DNA of 64,000 nt, taken from contig CAZCUF010000001.1 of NCBI GenBank assembly GCA_964502095.1, positions 248,001 to 312,000 of the forward strand, given 5' to 3'. The DNA comes from JACPVF01 sp964502095 (lineage in GTDB: Bacteria; Chloroflexota; Anaerolineae; Anaerolineales; Villigracilaceae). A program made the translations under genes and the position numbers. The notes under the pieces were generated by a model. It saw only the letters and a list, made by a program, of their open reading frames with translations, ran no database searches and was not told the origin of the DNA. Below are positions 24,395-32,072 of this stretch, one piece after another. Each line of letters opens with the position of its first letter. The stretch's first letter is position 1.

Positions 24395-25690
24395 TTAATC
24401 GTAAAAAAGCGGCAGAGGAGGAACGGGAGTCTGGCTGATGCGATGCGCGTCGGCGACTCTTTCGCGCGCCTCGGCCTGTAACGCGGCGTCGTTGGCGTGA
24501 ATCGTGAAGAGAGGCTGGCCTGCTTCGATCTGGTCTCCAACTTTGTGATGGATTACGAATCCCACCGCGTGATCCACCGGATCGCCTTTTTTCGCACGCC
24601 CCGCGCCCAGCGCGACCGAGGCTTCGCCGATCGTCCGCGCCTGAATCTGGGAGAGGAATCCGCTCTCGGGAGCATTAACCACTTCGACGAATTTTGCGGC
24701 CGGGAACCTGGAGGGATCGTCCACATAGGAGACGTCCCCGCCCTGAGCCGCGACCAGGATGCGGAGCTTTTCGAAGGCAGTGCCATCGGTCAGCGACCCT
24801 TCCGCCATACGGCGGCCTTCCTCCAGGTCGCGAGCACGCTTCCCCAAAACGAGCATGTGCGCGCTGACGTGCAGGCAATGCTCGCGAAAATCAGTGGGAC
24901 CGCCGTTATGCAAGGTATCGATCGCCTCCACCACTTCAAGCGCGTTGCCCACTGCATGACCGAGCGGCTGGTTCATATCGGACAGCAGGGCCACAGTTTC
25001 GCGGTGAGCCAGTTTGCCGATGTCCACCATCAGGCCAGCTAGTTCGCGCGCTTCTTCCAGCGTTTCCATGAACGCGCCGAGGCCGGTCTTTACATCCAGC
25101 AGAATGGCTTGCGCGCCGGCGGCAATCTTTTTGCACATGATGGACGAGGCGATCAACGGAATGGAAGGCACAGTTCCCGTCACGTCGCGCAACGCGTATA
25201 GTTTTCCGTCGGCAGGCGCGAGGTCCAGAGATTGACCCGTGAGCACGATACCCTTTTCCTTGAGTTGTTTTTTGAACTCATCCGTGGATAAGTCCACGCG
25301 ATAGCCGGGGATGGATTCGAGTTTATCGAGCGTTCCGCCGCTGAAGCCCAGCCCCCGGCCGGACATCTTCCCGACCGGCAAGCCGCAGGCCGCGACCATG
25401 GGCAAGACCGCCAGCGAGGTTTTATCGCCCACACCGCCCGAGGAATGTTTATCCACTGCGATATCTACCACATTGGAAAGATCGAGCACCTGGCCCGAAC
25501 CCGCCATAGCCAGCGTCAGTTCGGCAGTTTCGAAAGGCGTCATTCCTTTGAGCAGAACCGCCATTGCAAACGCTGAAGCCTGATAATCGGGAATATCCCC
25601 ATTGGTAAAACCGCCGACAAAAAACTCGATTTCTTCGGAAGTCAGTTCGCCTCCGTCGCGTTTTTTGATGATGATGTCGACTGCACGCAT
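24395..25690 (-). CDS. Pyrimidine-nucleoside / thymidine phosphorylase
   Basis: This 431-residue enzyme cleaves pyrimidine nucleosides with phosphate. It opens with MRAVDIIIKKRDGG, and the signature block SGRGLGFSGGTLDKLE sits near residue 110. The residues Phe-Ser replace the more usual His-Thr in the middle of this signature, a point to check for substrate preference. KHSSGGVGDK is present near residue 80. The ATG at 25690 follows a GGAGA site and removes 29 unrelated upstream residues. It lies downstream of a terminator after the peptidase E-like gene. Confidence 0.92.
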   Translation of the reverse strand: MRAVDIIIKKRDGGELTSEEIEFFVGGFTNGDIPDYQASAFAMAVLLKGMTPFETAELTLAMAGSGQVLDLSNVVDIAVDKHSSGGVGDKTSLAVLPMVAACGLPVGKMSGRGLGFSGGTLDKLESIPGYRVDLSTDEFKKQLKEKGIVLTGQSLDLAPADGKLYALRDVTGTVPSIPLIASSIMCKKIAAGAQAILLDVKTGLGAFMETLEEARELAGLMVDIGKLAHRETVALLSDMNQPLGHAVGNALEVVEAIDTLHNGGPTDFREHCLHVSAHMLVLGKRARDLEEGRRMAEGSLTDGTAFEKLRILVAAQGGDVSYVDDPSRFPAAKFVEVVNAPESGFLSQIQARTIGEASVALGAGRAKKGDPVDHAVGFVIHHKVGDQIEAGQPLFTIHANDAALQAEARERVADAHRISQTPVPPLPLFYD

Positions 25691-25747
25691 GGATTCTCCT
25701 TGTAAAAACTTCCGCGCGTATTGTATCTCATTTTGTCGGACAATTAA

Positions 25748-25780
25748 ATCATTTGCGGAGAGTCGGGCTCTCCGCAAATT
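25748..25780 (-). terminator. Terminator after the peptidase E-like fusion gene
   Basis: A perfect 12-bp stem (ATTTGCGGAGAG / CTCTCCGCAAAT) with a five-base loop lies 3 bases past the stop of the gene at 25783. On the minus strand it is followed by GATTTAATTG. It separates that gene from the phosphorylase. Confidence 0.75.
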
Positions 25781-25782
25781 TT

Positions 25783-26826
25783 CTATCCCTTCACCAGTTT
25801 TTGTCCATCTTTTGTATCCTGCACCAGCCAGCCGAGCGCGGCGATTTGATCGCGCAGGGAGTCTGAGGCGGCGAAATCCTTGCGGGCACGCGCCGCGCTG
25901 CGCCGTTCAGCCAAGGCGGTCACTTCATGAGGCGGAGTTTCCTCCTCCAGCGGCGGCGTATTGGCGACCAACTTCCATGCCTCGGCGGAAATATCCTGCC
26001 CGGCGGATTCCGGTAAACGAAGCGTTCCCAATTCGCTCAACGAAAAATGACGCCCCGAAGCAAATATTTGAGGCTCGCAATCGCGCACCAGCGAAACACT
26101 GCTCACCCCGGCGATCTCACAACTGCCTTTTTGAAAATCAATGACTACGCCGGTATGTTCGTCCAAACCGAGAATTGTATTCTCCGAAGGGAGCATACCG
26201 CACCACTCGGCAAAACGATCCATGCCGATAAAACAACGGCTGGTATCCAGGTCGACGCCGCCTTCGGCGTTGTTCCAATGCGGGATGAATGACAGGTGCA
26301 TGCCGTAATCCGCGAATAGATTCAGCCCTTCTTTAACGTGCACGTCTTCGCCCGCTTTATAAATTTCGTAAACGGGCAACACGTGAGCGCTGATGGCAAT
26401 CGTGGCCGCGGAAGCAAAGACGAGCGTCGCGCCGAGGCGGTGGCGGGCGCGGAGAATATCCCAGGCCAGGCTCCCCTTCAATTGGCGCGCGGCGTAAGTG
26501 GGACTGCCCGGCCCCATAAAGATCATATCCGCATGTAAAAGAGGCGTGAGAATTTCGGGATTATCGGGGCTGAAGGATGTACCGCGTTTGCGCGCCGGGA
26601 CGATATCGATGACCGGTTCATAATTTTGCAAACGCGTTCCAAGAAAATCGCCCACGCGTCCCGCCACCTGACCGGAGTTTAACTCAAAGCCGGCTGTCGT
26701 TTCGAGCAGGGCCACATGTAATGGCTTCGGCAGTGTGCGCGCCAGCGACTCAAAAATGCGGCCGCCTGCCAGCGAAGTTTCACCGGAGCCGAGGAAAGCG
26801 ATTTGCCCGGGTTGGAGAATGGTCAT
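25783..26826 (-). CDS. Peptidase E/cyanophycinase-like protein with CysS-type tail
   Basis: The first 240 or so of 347 residues look like a class I glutamine amidotransferase-like fold of the S51/cyanophycinase group: FLGSGETS (11-18), LLETTAGFELNS, FMGPGSPTYAARQL (103-116) and FASAATIAISAH (137-148), the last near the nucleophile elbow. The C-terminal 47 residues (about 300-347) match the tail of cysteinyl-tRNA synthetase: ALAERRSAARARKDFAASDS, then RDQIAALGWLVQDTKDG. The elbow reads ASAAT rather than the standard GSAG. The gene overlaps the peroxiredoxin-like gene by 4 bases. The substrate is unknown. Confidence 0.75.
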   Translation of the reverse strand: MTILQPGQIAFLGSGETSLAGGRIFESLARTLPKPLHVALLETTAGFELNSGQVAGRVGDFLGTRLQNYEPVIDIVPARKRGTSFSPDNPEILTPLLHADMIFMGPGSPTYAARQLKGSLAWDILRARHRLGATLVFASAATIAISAHVLPVYEIYKAGEDVHVKEGLNLFADYGMHLSFIPHWNNAEGGVDLDTSRCFIGMDRFAEWCGMLPSENTILGLDEHTGVVIDFQKGSCEIAGVSSVSLVRDCEPQIFASGRHFSLSELGTLRLPESAGQDISAEAWKLVANTPPLEEETPPHEVTALAERRSAARARKDFAASDSLRDQIAALGWLVQDTKDGQKLVKG

Positions 26827-27305
26827 GCCTTATTAGATGCCGCGTTCAACTCATCTATTACAGCGCGCAACGCTTCGTTTTCGGGAATATCGGACATGGA
26901 ACTGCCGTAATGCAAATATCGGATGAATCCTTTCTCGTCCACGATGCAGTTCAACGGCATGCGGCCCAGTTTAAACGGATTCACTTCCTGACGATACATC
27001 CGCGCCACGCGGTGATTCGGATCGGGCAGACCGATAAAAGGCAGGTTGTGATCCGCCCAATAGCGTTTGAATTCAGGAACTCGATCCGGGCCGACCGCCA
27101 GAATCTCGGCATTACGGTCTGTAAAGCTTGAATACCCGTCACGCAAGCGCGCCAACTGCGCGCGGCAATACGGTCACATGAAACCGCGCAGAAAAGCGAG
27201 AATAACGATTCGGCGCCCGCGGTACTCGGACAAGCGCACCGGCCGCCCATGAATATCTGCCAATTCAAAGTCGGGTGCAAGTTCGCCCGAAGCCGGAAGA
27301 TTCAT
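26823..27305 (-). CDS. Peroxiredoxin-like selenoprotein (Sec at UGA)
   Basis: Read from the ATG at 27305 through one in-frame TGA (27176-27174), this is a 160-residue thioredoxin-fold protein of the AhpC/TSA (peroxiredoxin-like) group. The TGA falls at residue 44 in the active-site segment LRGFMUPYCRAQL, where relatives carry a cysteine (CPYC). Sequence both before (SGELAPDFELADIHGRPVRL) and after (ILAVGPDRVPEFKRYW) the TGA fits the family, so the frame is continuous. A perfect GCGCGC stem hairpin starts 10 bases after the TGA. The ATG overlaps the TGA stop of the upstream UDG gene (ATGA). SelB is encoded in the same window. It should reduce peroxides or a disulfide partner. Confidence 0.85.
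27147..27176 (-). promoter_or_regulatory. Candidate bacterial SECIS of the peroxiredoxin-like gene
   Basis: The element consists of the TGA (27176-27174), ten intervening bases, and a 6-bp stem GCGCGC (27163-27158) / GCGCGC (27152-27147) around the loop AGTTG. Bacterial SECIS hairpins sit immediately 3' of the UGA with the apical loop roughly 16-37 bases downstream and commonly carry a G-U in it; both hold here. It lies within coding sequence, as in bacteria generally. Confidence 0.7.
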
Positions 27306-27973
27306 TTCAACAGGTCTTGCGCTTTCTTCCAAATGTCATCGAACATTTCAACGGTCAATCTTCCGGTGGAGGTATTTTGCTGGCTGGGATGATACGAGCA
27401 TAACAGCCGGCAATCGGTTTTCAATTTATGAACGACACCGTGTCCGAATTGATATTCCGAATTTCGGAGGCCGTGAACTTTCAGAACGCGTTCAAATGCG
27501 ATCCGCCCCAGGCAGACGATCACCTTCGGCTCGATGATGGCCAGCTCCCGTTCGAGATACGGCTGGCAGTTGTTCAACTCTTCCGTAGTCGGTTTGTTAT
27601 CGGGCGGCGCACAACGCGCCACTGCGCTGATATACAAATCTTTTAGACGAAGTCCATCGTCACGCGCGACCGCAATGGGCTGATTCGCAAACCCAGCTTT
27701 ATACAAAGCCGGGTACAGAAATTTTCCCGAAGCGTCGCCGGTGAAGGCGCGGCCTGTACGATTCGAGCCGTGCGCGCCGGGGGCAAGTCCCACCACAAGC
27801 ACGCGCGCTTGCGGATCACCGAAGCCCGGCACAGGTTTGCCCCAATAATCCCAAGCGCGGTAGGCTTTGCGTTTTTCGCGCGCCACGCGCTCGCGCCATT
27901 CCACCAGCCGCGGACATTTTCGGCAGATGATGATTTCGGCGTTCAATTCTTTTAGTTGAGATTGCTTCGTCAC
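27302..27973 (-). CDS. Uracil-DNA glycosylase, family 5 (UDGb)
   Basis: This 223-residue enzyme removes uracil or other deaminated bases from DNA. The motif GLAPGAHGSNRTGR (residues 62-75) and HPSQQN (195-200) mark the family 5 type (UDGb). Cysteines at 17, 20, 121 and 136 fit the ligands of the [4Fe-4S] cluster. The start is the GTG at 27973, which falls inside a dispersed repeat (27960-27992), so the first codons GTG-ACG-AAG-CAA-TCT may be repeat-derived. The stop overlaps the ATG of the downstream selenoprotein gene. Confidence 0.93.
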   Translation of the reverse strand: MTKQSQLKELNAEIIICRKCPRLVEWRERVAREKRKAYRAWDYWGKPVPGFGDPQARVLVVGLAPGAHGSNRTGRAFTGDASGKFLYPALYKAGFANQPIAVARDDGLRLKDLYISAVARCAPPDNKPTTEELNNCQPYLERELAIIEPKVIVCLGRIAFERVLKVHGLRNSEYQFGHGVVHKLKTDCRLLCSYHPSQQNTSTGRLTVEMFDDIWKKAQDLLK

Positions 27974-27992
27974 TTCGCTCCTCGCAATGACA
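27960..27992. repeat. Dispersed repeat copy (TGTCATTGCGA type)
   Basis: On the minus strand it reads GATGTCATTGCGAGGAGCGA and continues to AAGCAATC. The same pattern (TGTCATTGCGA ... GAAGCAATC) recurs in the 41146-41233 element. It covers the gap between queA and the UDG gene plus the first UDG codons. Confidence 0.7.
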
Positions 27993-29057
27993 TCACAGAA
28001 TTAACATCGCATCGCCGAACGAATAAAAGCGATAGCCTTCCTCAACGGCAATCTTGTACGTTTCGAGAATCCTTTCCCGGCCCGCAAACGCACTGACCAG
28101 CATGATCAACGTGGACTTGGGCAGGTGAAAGTTGGTGATCATGGCGTCCACAACTTTGAATCGAAAACCGGGCAGGATGTAGAGCGAGGTGGGGCCGCTG
28201 AAGGGGAGAATTGGAGAATTAGAAATTTGGGGATCGGGGACTGCAGACTGAAGATTTGTCCTGAGCGAAGTTGAAGGACTGGCGGCCGATTCGAGTGTGC
28301 GGACAGAAGTCGTGCCAACCGCAACGATCCTGCCGCCGTGTGCACGCGTCTTGTTGACCGCGTCCGCGGTTTCTTGAGTCAATTCGCACCACTCGGTGTG
28401 AATTTTATGCTCTTCAGGATGCTCTTCATTCACCGGCGCAAAAGTATCGAGGCCAACATGCAGAGTCACATAAGCAATTCTGATGCCTTTCACCTGCAAC
28501 TCCTCCAGCAGGCGCGGCGTAAAATGCAAACCCGCAGTAGGCGCGGCGGCGGAACCCGGCTCTTTGGCATAGACGGTTTGATAACGTTCCGGGTCGTTCA
28601 ATTTTTCGTGGATATACGGCGGTAGAGGCACATTGCCCACTTTGGAAAAATACGGTTCAATCGGCTCCGAAAATTGGATTAACCGTTCGGAGTCTTCGAG
28701 TATCTCTTTGATTTCCGCCTGCGGCCCATTCTCGACCCTGATCCTGGCCGCCACGCCCAAACCTTTGCCTCCCACCAGAGCTTCCCAAGTTAATTCATCG
28801 CGGCGGCGAAGCAGTAGCACCTCCACGCGCCCGCCAGTGACTTTACGCGCGTAGATTCTGGCGGGGATCACGCGCGTTCGATTCAGGACGAGTAGATCGC
28901 CCGGGTTGAGATAATCGGTCACGTCGCGGAAGATGCGATGTTCGACCTTTTCATCGTCACGGCGCAACACCAACAGCCGCGACGAATCGCGCGGCTCGGC
29001 GGGCGTCTGCGCGATGGAGGATTCGGGGAGGTTGTAGTCGAAGTCGGAGGTGTGCAT
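27993..29057 (-). CDS. queA: S-adenosylmethionine:tRNA ribosyltransferase-isomerase, with insertion
   Basis: This 354-residue enzyme makes the epoxyqueuosine precursor on tRNA. Family blocks are clear: LVLNRTRVIPARIYARK, AAPTAGLHFTPRLL, VTLHVGLDTFAPV, VGTTSVRTLESAA and ITNFHLPKSTL. Between VRTLESAA and GFRFKVVDAMI, where relatives have a short loop, about 30 extra residues occur (for example SPSTSLRTNLQSAV). They are encoded by a G-rich low-complexity stretch plus a dispersed repeat (28258-28279). The ATG at 29057 is chosen; the longer reading from 29261 only adds a pentapeptide repeat made by a 15-bp tandem array. Confidence 0.93.
   Translation of the reverse strand: MHTSDFDYNLPESSIAQTPAEPRDSSRLLVLRRDDEKVEHRIFRDVTDYLNPGDLLVLNRTRVIPARIYARKVTGGRVEVLLLRRRDELTWEALVGGKGLGVAARIRVENGPQAEIKEILEDSERLIQFSEPIEPYFSKVGNVPLPPYIHEKLNDPERYQTVYAKEPGSAAAPTAGLHFTPRLLEELQVKGIRIAYVTLHVGLDTFAPVNEEHPEEHKIHTEWCELTQETADAVNKTRAHGGRIVAVGTTSVRTLESAASPSTSLRTNLQSAVPDPQISNSPILPFSGPTSLYILPGFRFKVVDAMITNFHLPKSTLIMLVSAFAGRERILETYKIAVEEGYRFYSFGDAMLIL
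28258..28279. repeat. Dispersed short repeat, copy in queA
   Basis: The 22 bases GTCCTGAGCGAAG...GAAGGAC form a small palindrome-like element. Related copies lie at 33566-33585 and 35301-35320. This one lies in the queA insertion and is read in frame. Confidence 0.65.
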
Positions 29058-29099
29058 GGGGAGATTGTAATAGGTAAATTGGGGGTTGGGGTGGTAGAT

Positions 29100-29189
29100 G
29101 GGAAATTGGCGGTTGGGAAATTGGGGATTGGGAAATTCGTGACTGGGAAATTGGGGATTGGGAAATTGGTAATCGGGAAATTGGGGATT
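29100..29189. repeat. Six tandem 15-bp repeats upstream of queA
   Basis: Six consecutive 15-base units, all beginning GGGAAATT, run from 29100 to 29189. Three are identical (GGGAAATTGGGGATT) and alternate with diverged units. In the minus-strand frame they would encode pentapeptides of the NPQFP type. The array lies 43 bases upstream of the queA start. The rest of the gap 29058-29376 holds no gene that I can support. Confidence 0.9.
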
Positions 29190-29376
29190 CAAAAAGAGCG
29201 CCACGCCCGCGCTTGCCGCGCGAGGCGTTTCGATACGCCAAATTGATGTTCCCCCAATCACACAACCGTTCTTGTAAATCCATATACCTCCAATTTCTTA
29301 AAATCGACTGGCCTTCGCGAAGCGCCCTGTCGGGTCGGCGAGAACCAAAAGAATCAGAGTTTCAGAGTGCAGAGAA

Positions 29377-31692
29377 TCAGATTTCAGATTTAATGATGGG
29401 GGAAACACACACACGAAAACCGCACCTGACGTAGCTGAAGAAGACCGGGTCGCCCCTGAGGCGGTTCGCACAGCGGGCATACCCGAGAATATAGCCGAAC
29501 GAGCCGCCGCGCAAAACACGATATTGACCTTTTTCGGGACCTTGCGGATCTATCGCGTTTTTACCTACTCTGCCCTCATATTCCTTTTCGTTAAACCAGT
29601 CATTACACCACTCCCAAACATTGCCAGCCATATCAGCGCATCCATACGGCGAATCGCCTTGCGGGGAAAATTTCCCAACATCGCTTGTATCTCCAATGTT
29701 CGATTCGCTGGTATTGGCTTTCTGCGGGTCAAACACATCGCCCCATGGGTAGATGAGAGATTCTCCCTCACCCTGCCCTCTCCCAGCGGGAGAGGGTTTC
29801 CAACGCGCGGCTTTCTCCCATTCGGCTTCAGTGGGCAGGCGGTAATTCTTGTTTGTCTTCTCACTCAACCACTTACAATACGCGTTGGCATCGTCCCATG
29901 TTACGTTCACCACAGGATGGCTTCCCTTTTCCGCAGGGAACTGGTCGCCGTCCCAACCGCGCGGCGGGGTTTGGTCTTTGGTATCGCGCAGAAAGGCTTG
30001 ATACTCGCGGTTTGTGATTGGGTACTTGCCAATCGAGTATTCTGAAAGTTCAACCGTGTGTTGAGGCTGTTCCAGTGCAACCCAATTTTCATCCGCGCCA
30101 TCCTTAATGGCTTGCGCGGCTTGTTCCTTTGTCGTTCCCATCAAAAATTTCCCCGCAGGGATTCTCACCATCTGCGGCTCGAACACCAGCCTTGCAACTT
30201 CAGCAGGTGACGGCGCGGCTTGTGGGGCTTCCGCGCTACGCGTGAGTGTGAAATACACCCTCAATTGATCGGGCGACAATCCTGCAAAGGTGGCGTCCTG
30301 CGTTTCGGGCTTGTGTTTCATGGTGAGGATTCGCCGCACCGCCGCGCTTCCACGTTGCGAGAGGAAGGGGACGAGCGCGGGCGGAGGCTCGATCTTTCCC
30401 TCACCCCTAACCCCTTCGCGCAGCACCCCTTTGGGGCTCCCGACGGGAGAGGGGGATTCGTCATCCTCTTTTTCCATCTTTCTTTCTTGCGAGGATTCGG
30501 CGAGGTAGTATTCCTCTAACTCACGCAAATAGCGCGGCTCCTCTTTCAAGAGCAGGTTATAAAGATCAGGATGCGCGGCTTGAATGGCGACCACCTTCGC
30601 CAGTCGAATCGGCTTGACCGATTCCTTTAATTTTTCTTTGCGTTTCTCCGCCAGTTTCGAGAGCATCAAAAACGTGTTGACCGTACGCTTGATGTTGCGC
30701 GGGTTGTCGCCCAGCCCCTTGGCGAAAACTTTGTGACAATCCTCGTGCGCCCATTCGCCGCTCAGTCCCTCCACGAACTTGCCCATGTCGTCTTGAATCA
30801 CAGGCGGAATTTGGAACGGCAGTTGGATGATCTTTTCGAGATACTTGATGCCTTCGATGGTGAATTGCGGTTTGCCTTCCGCATCCTTTTTATCTTTGAC
30901 ATCCTTGTATTTCATCTCGATGCCGCGCGCGATCACGTCCTGGTCAATGCCCAAGAGAAACACGCAGTCCTGCACATCGAGAAACAACTTGATGGCTTCG
31001 AGAACTTGAATGGCTTTCTCAGGCAAACAGCGGTCAAGATCGTCCACGAACACGACAAGCCGATGTGGAGAGATATAGGATTTTATGAGCGTGGCAAACT
31101 TCTCTTGAAATTGTTCCAACGAACGGACCTGCTCTACGTAAATCTTCGTCCGTTCGCGCTGGATAGCGCTTTCAAACCCGCCTTCGATACTTCCCTTCCC
31201 TGATTTTTGCAGTTCCTTCGCCATATCCGCCAGTGTTGCCAGCGGGGGAATAAACGACAACCCGATCTGGATCGCGCCCTCGGCAACTTTCGCGCCGAGT
31301 TTGGCGAGGTCAATGGTCACGCCGCCCGTTTTTTCGAACTCCAGCCCGCGATAGAGCATGGTTTTGAGAGTCTTGAGTTCTTCCGTCTCCCCGCTTTTTT
31401 CTTCGACAGCAAACAGAACATTCAAGAGGAACGCGCGCCAGAGAGTTTCTTCCTTGTCATATTTCCATGCGTCGAACCATGCTACTGTGAATTTCTTCGG
31501 CAATTTTTTCCTCACCATTTTCATGAGCGAGGTCTTGCCTGAGCCCCACGTGCCAAATACGCCGATGGTCAAGGACGTGTTGCCGGTTTGAATAACATCC
31601 GCAAGCGTTTCGACATACGGCGTGAAGTCGAGCGCGTCTCTTTCGGTCGGCTGATCGTTGACGATGTAGGTTTGTGAGTTAGAGGCGGGCAT
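29377..31692 (-). CDS. KAP-family P-loop NTPase fused to an FGE/sulfatase-modifying domain
   Basis: This 771-residue protein joins two domains. Residues about 20-400 form a KAP NTPase with Walker A GTWGSGKT (47-54) and Walker B LVVFVDDLDRC (212-222), plus the KAP-typical GIDQDVIARGIEMKY segment. Residues about 507-765 form an FGE-type (C-type lectin fold) domain, with IPAGKFLMGT, YRLPTEAEWEKAAR, DMAGNVWEW and YRVLRGGSF. The linker (about 400-500) and the FGE domain contain peptides encoded by dispersed repeats (413-433 and about 632-645). KAP proteins are linked to membrane-associated complexes and, in bacteria, often to conflict systems; the fusion's role is unknown. Confidence 0.88.
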   Translation of the reverse strand: MPASNSQTYIVNDQPTERDALDFTPYVETLADVIQTGNTSLTIGVFGTWGSGKTSLMKMVRKKLPKKFTVAWFDAWKYDKEETLWRAFLLNVLFAVEEKSGETEELKTLKTMLYRGLEFEKTGGVTIDLAKLGAKVAEGAIQIGLSFIPPLATLADMAKELQKSGKGSIEGGFESAIQRERTKIYVEQVRSLEQFQEKFATLIKSYISPHRLVVFVDDLDRCLPEKAIQVLEAIKLFLDVQDCVFLLGIDQDVIARGIEMKYKDVKDKKDAEGKPQFTIEGIKYLEKIIQLPFQIPPVIQDDMGKFVEGLSGEWAHEDCHKVFAKGLGDNPRNIKRTVNTFLMLSKLAEKRKEKLKESVKPIRLAKVVAIQAAHPDLYNLLLKEEPRYLRELEEYYLAESSQERKMEKEDDESPSPVGSPKGVLREGVRGEGKIEPPPALVPFLSQRGSAAVRRILTMKHKPETQDATFAGLSPDQLRVYFTLTRSAEAPQAAPSPAEVARLVFEPQMVRIPAGKFLMGTTKEQAAQAIKDGADENWVALEQPQHTVELSEYSIGKYPITNREYQAFLRDTKDQTPPRGWDGDQFPAEKGSHPVVNVTWDDANAYCKWLSEKTNKNYRLPTEAEWEKAARWKPSPAGRGQGEGESLIYPWGDVFDPQKANTSESNIGDTSDVGKFSPQGDSPYGCADMAGNVWEWCNDWFNEKEYEGRVGKNAIDPQGPEKGQYRVLRGGSFGYILGYARCANRLRGDPVFFSYVRCGFRVCVSPIIKSEI
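29764..29798. repeat. Dispersed inverted repeat inside the KAP-FGE gene, copy 1
   Basis: The sequence holds CCCTCTCCC (29776-29784) and GGGAGAGGG (29788-29796), a 9-bp inverted repeat, preceded by TCCCTCACCC. It encodes Lys-Pro-Ser-Pro-Ala-Gly-Arg-Gly near residue 635 of the KAP-FGE protein. A related copy is at 30397-30455. Confidence 0.75.
30397..30455. repeat. Dispersed inverted repeat inside the KAP-FGE gene, copy 2
   Basis: It starts with the same TCCCTCACCC block as the 29764 copy and ends CTCCCGACGGGAGAGGGGG, with a CACCCCTTTGGGGCTC stem between. It is read in frame in the interdomain linker (residues 413-433). Confidence 0.75.
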
Positions 31693-31842
31693 GGGTAAGT
31701 TCCTCCTATAATTCTCATTGTATACCTAAAGGGCGCTGTTGGTATCAGGTGCAGTTGTATTCCCGAGTCGGAAGATATACCGTACCGGGCAATAAAGGCA
31801 GTCGCAGCATTTCGCCCTCTACCCCGCCGCGCGCAACCCGGC

Positions 31843-32070
31843 TTATTTTTTCAACAATCGAAGGATCACATTCACAACAATCGTCAACACAATGGAAATC
31901 AGAATCGAAGTCGCGATGGGAAAATAAAACGACCCGTTCTCGCCTTCGATGCGAATATCGCCGGGCAAACGTCCCAGCGGCAAGCCGAATTTCTCGGCAA
32001 GGTATATTCCCCCGCCGATGAGGAAGAGGACAATTCCGCCGAGCATCAGGTAACGGGCGAGGGATTCCAT
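31843..32070 (-). CDS. DUF2905 small membrane protein
   Basis: This 75-residue protein has two hydrophobic helices (about residues 6-24 and 48-70) around the segment FGLPLGRLPGDIRIEGENGSFYFP, the mark of DUF2905. It should sit in the cytoplasmic membrane; function unknown. The ATG at 32070 lies 2 bases after the stop of the TumE gene, so they are co-transcribed. The interval 31693-31842 before the KAP-FGE gene holds no gene. Confidence 0.88.
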   Translation of the reverse strand: MESLARYLMLGGIVLFLIGGGIYLAEKFGLPLGRLPGDIRIEGENGSFYFPIATSILISIVLTIVVNVILRLLKK

Positions 32071-32072
32071 GC

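Noticed and set aside
26823..27305. TGA as a general sense codon (for example Trp or Gly)
   Set aside because: TGA is used as the stop codon of many genes here (moxR, DUF309, udg, rsfS and others), so it is not reassigned genome-wide.
29100..29189. CRISPR array
   Set aside because: The units are 15 bp and directly joined, without spacers of uniform length and without cas genes. It is a minisatellite.
29377..29950. FGE domain as the variable protein of a diversity-generating retroelement
   Set aside because: No reverse transcriptase, template repeat or near-identical variable repeat is visible within the window.
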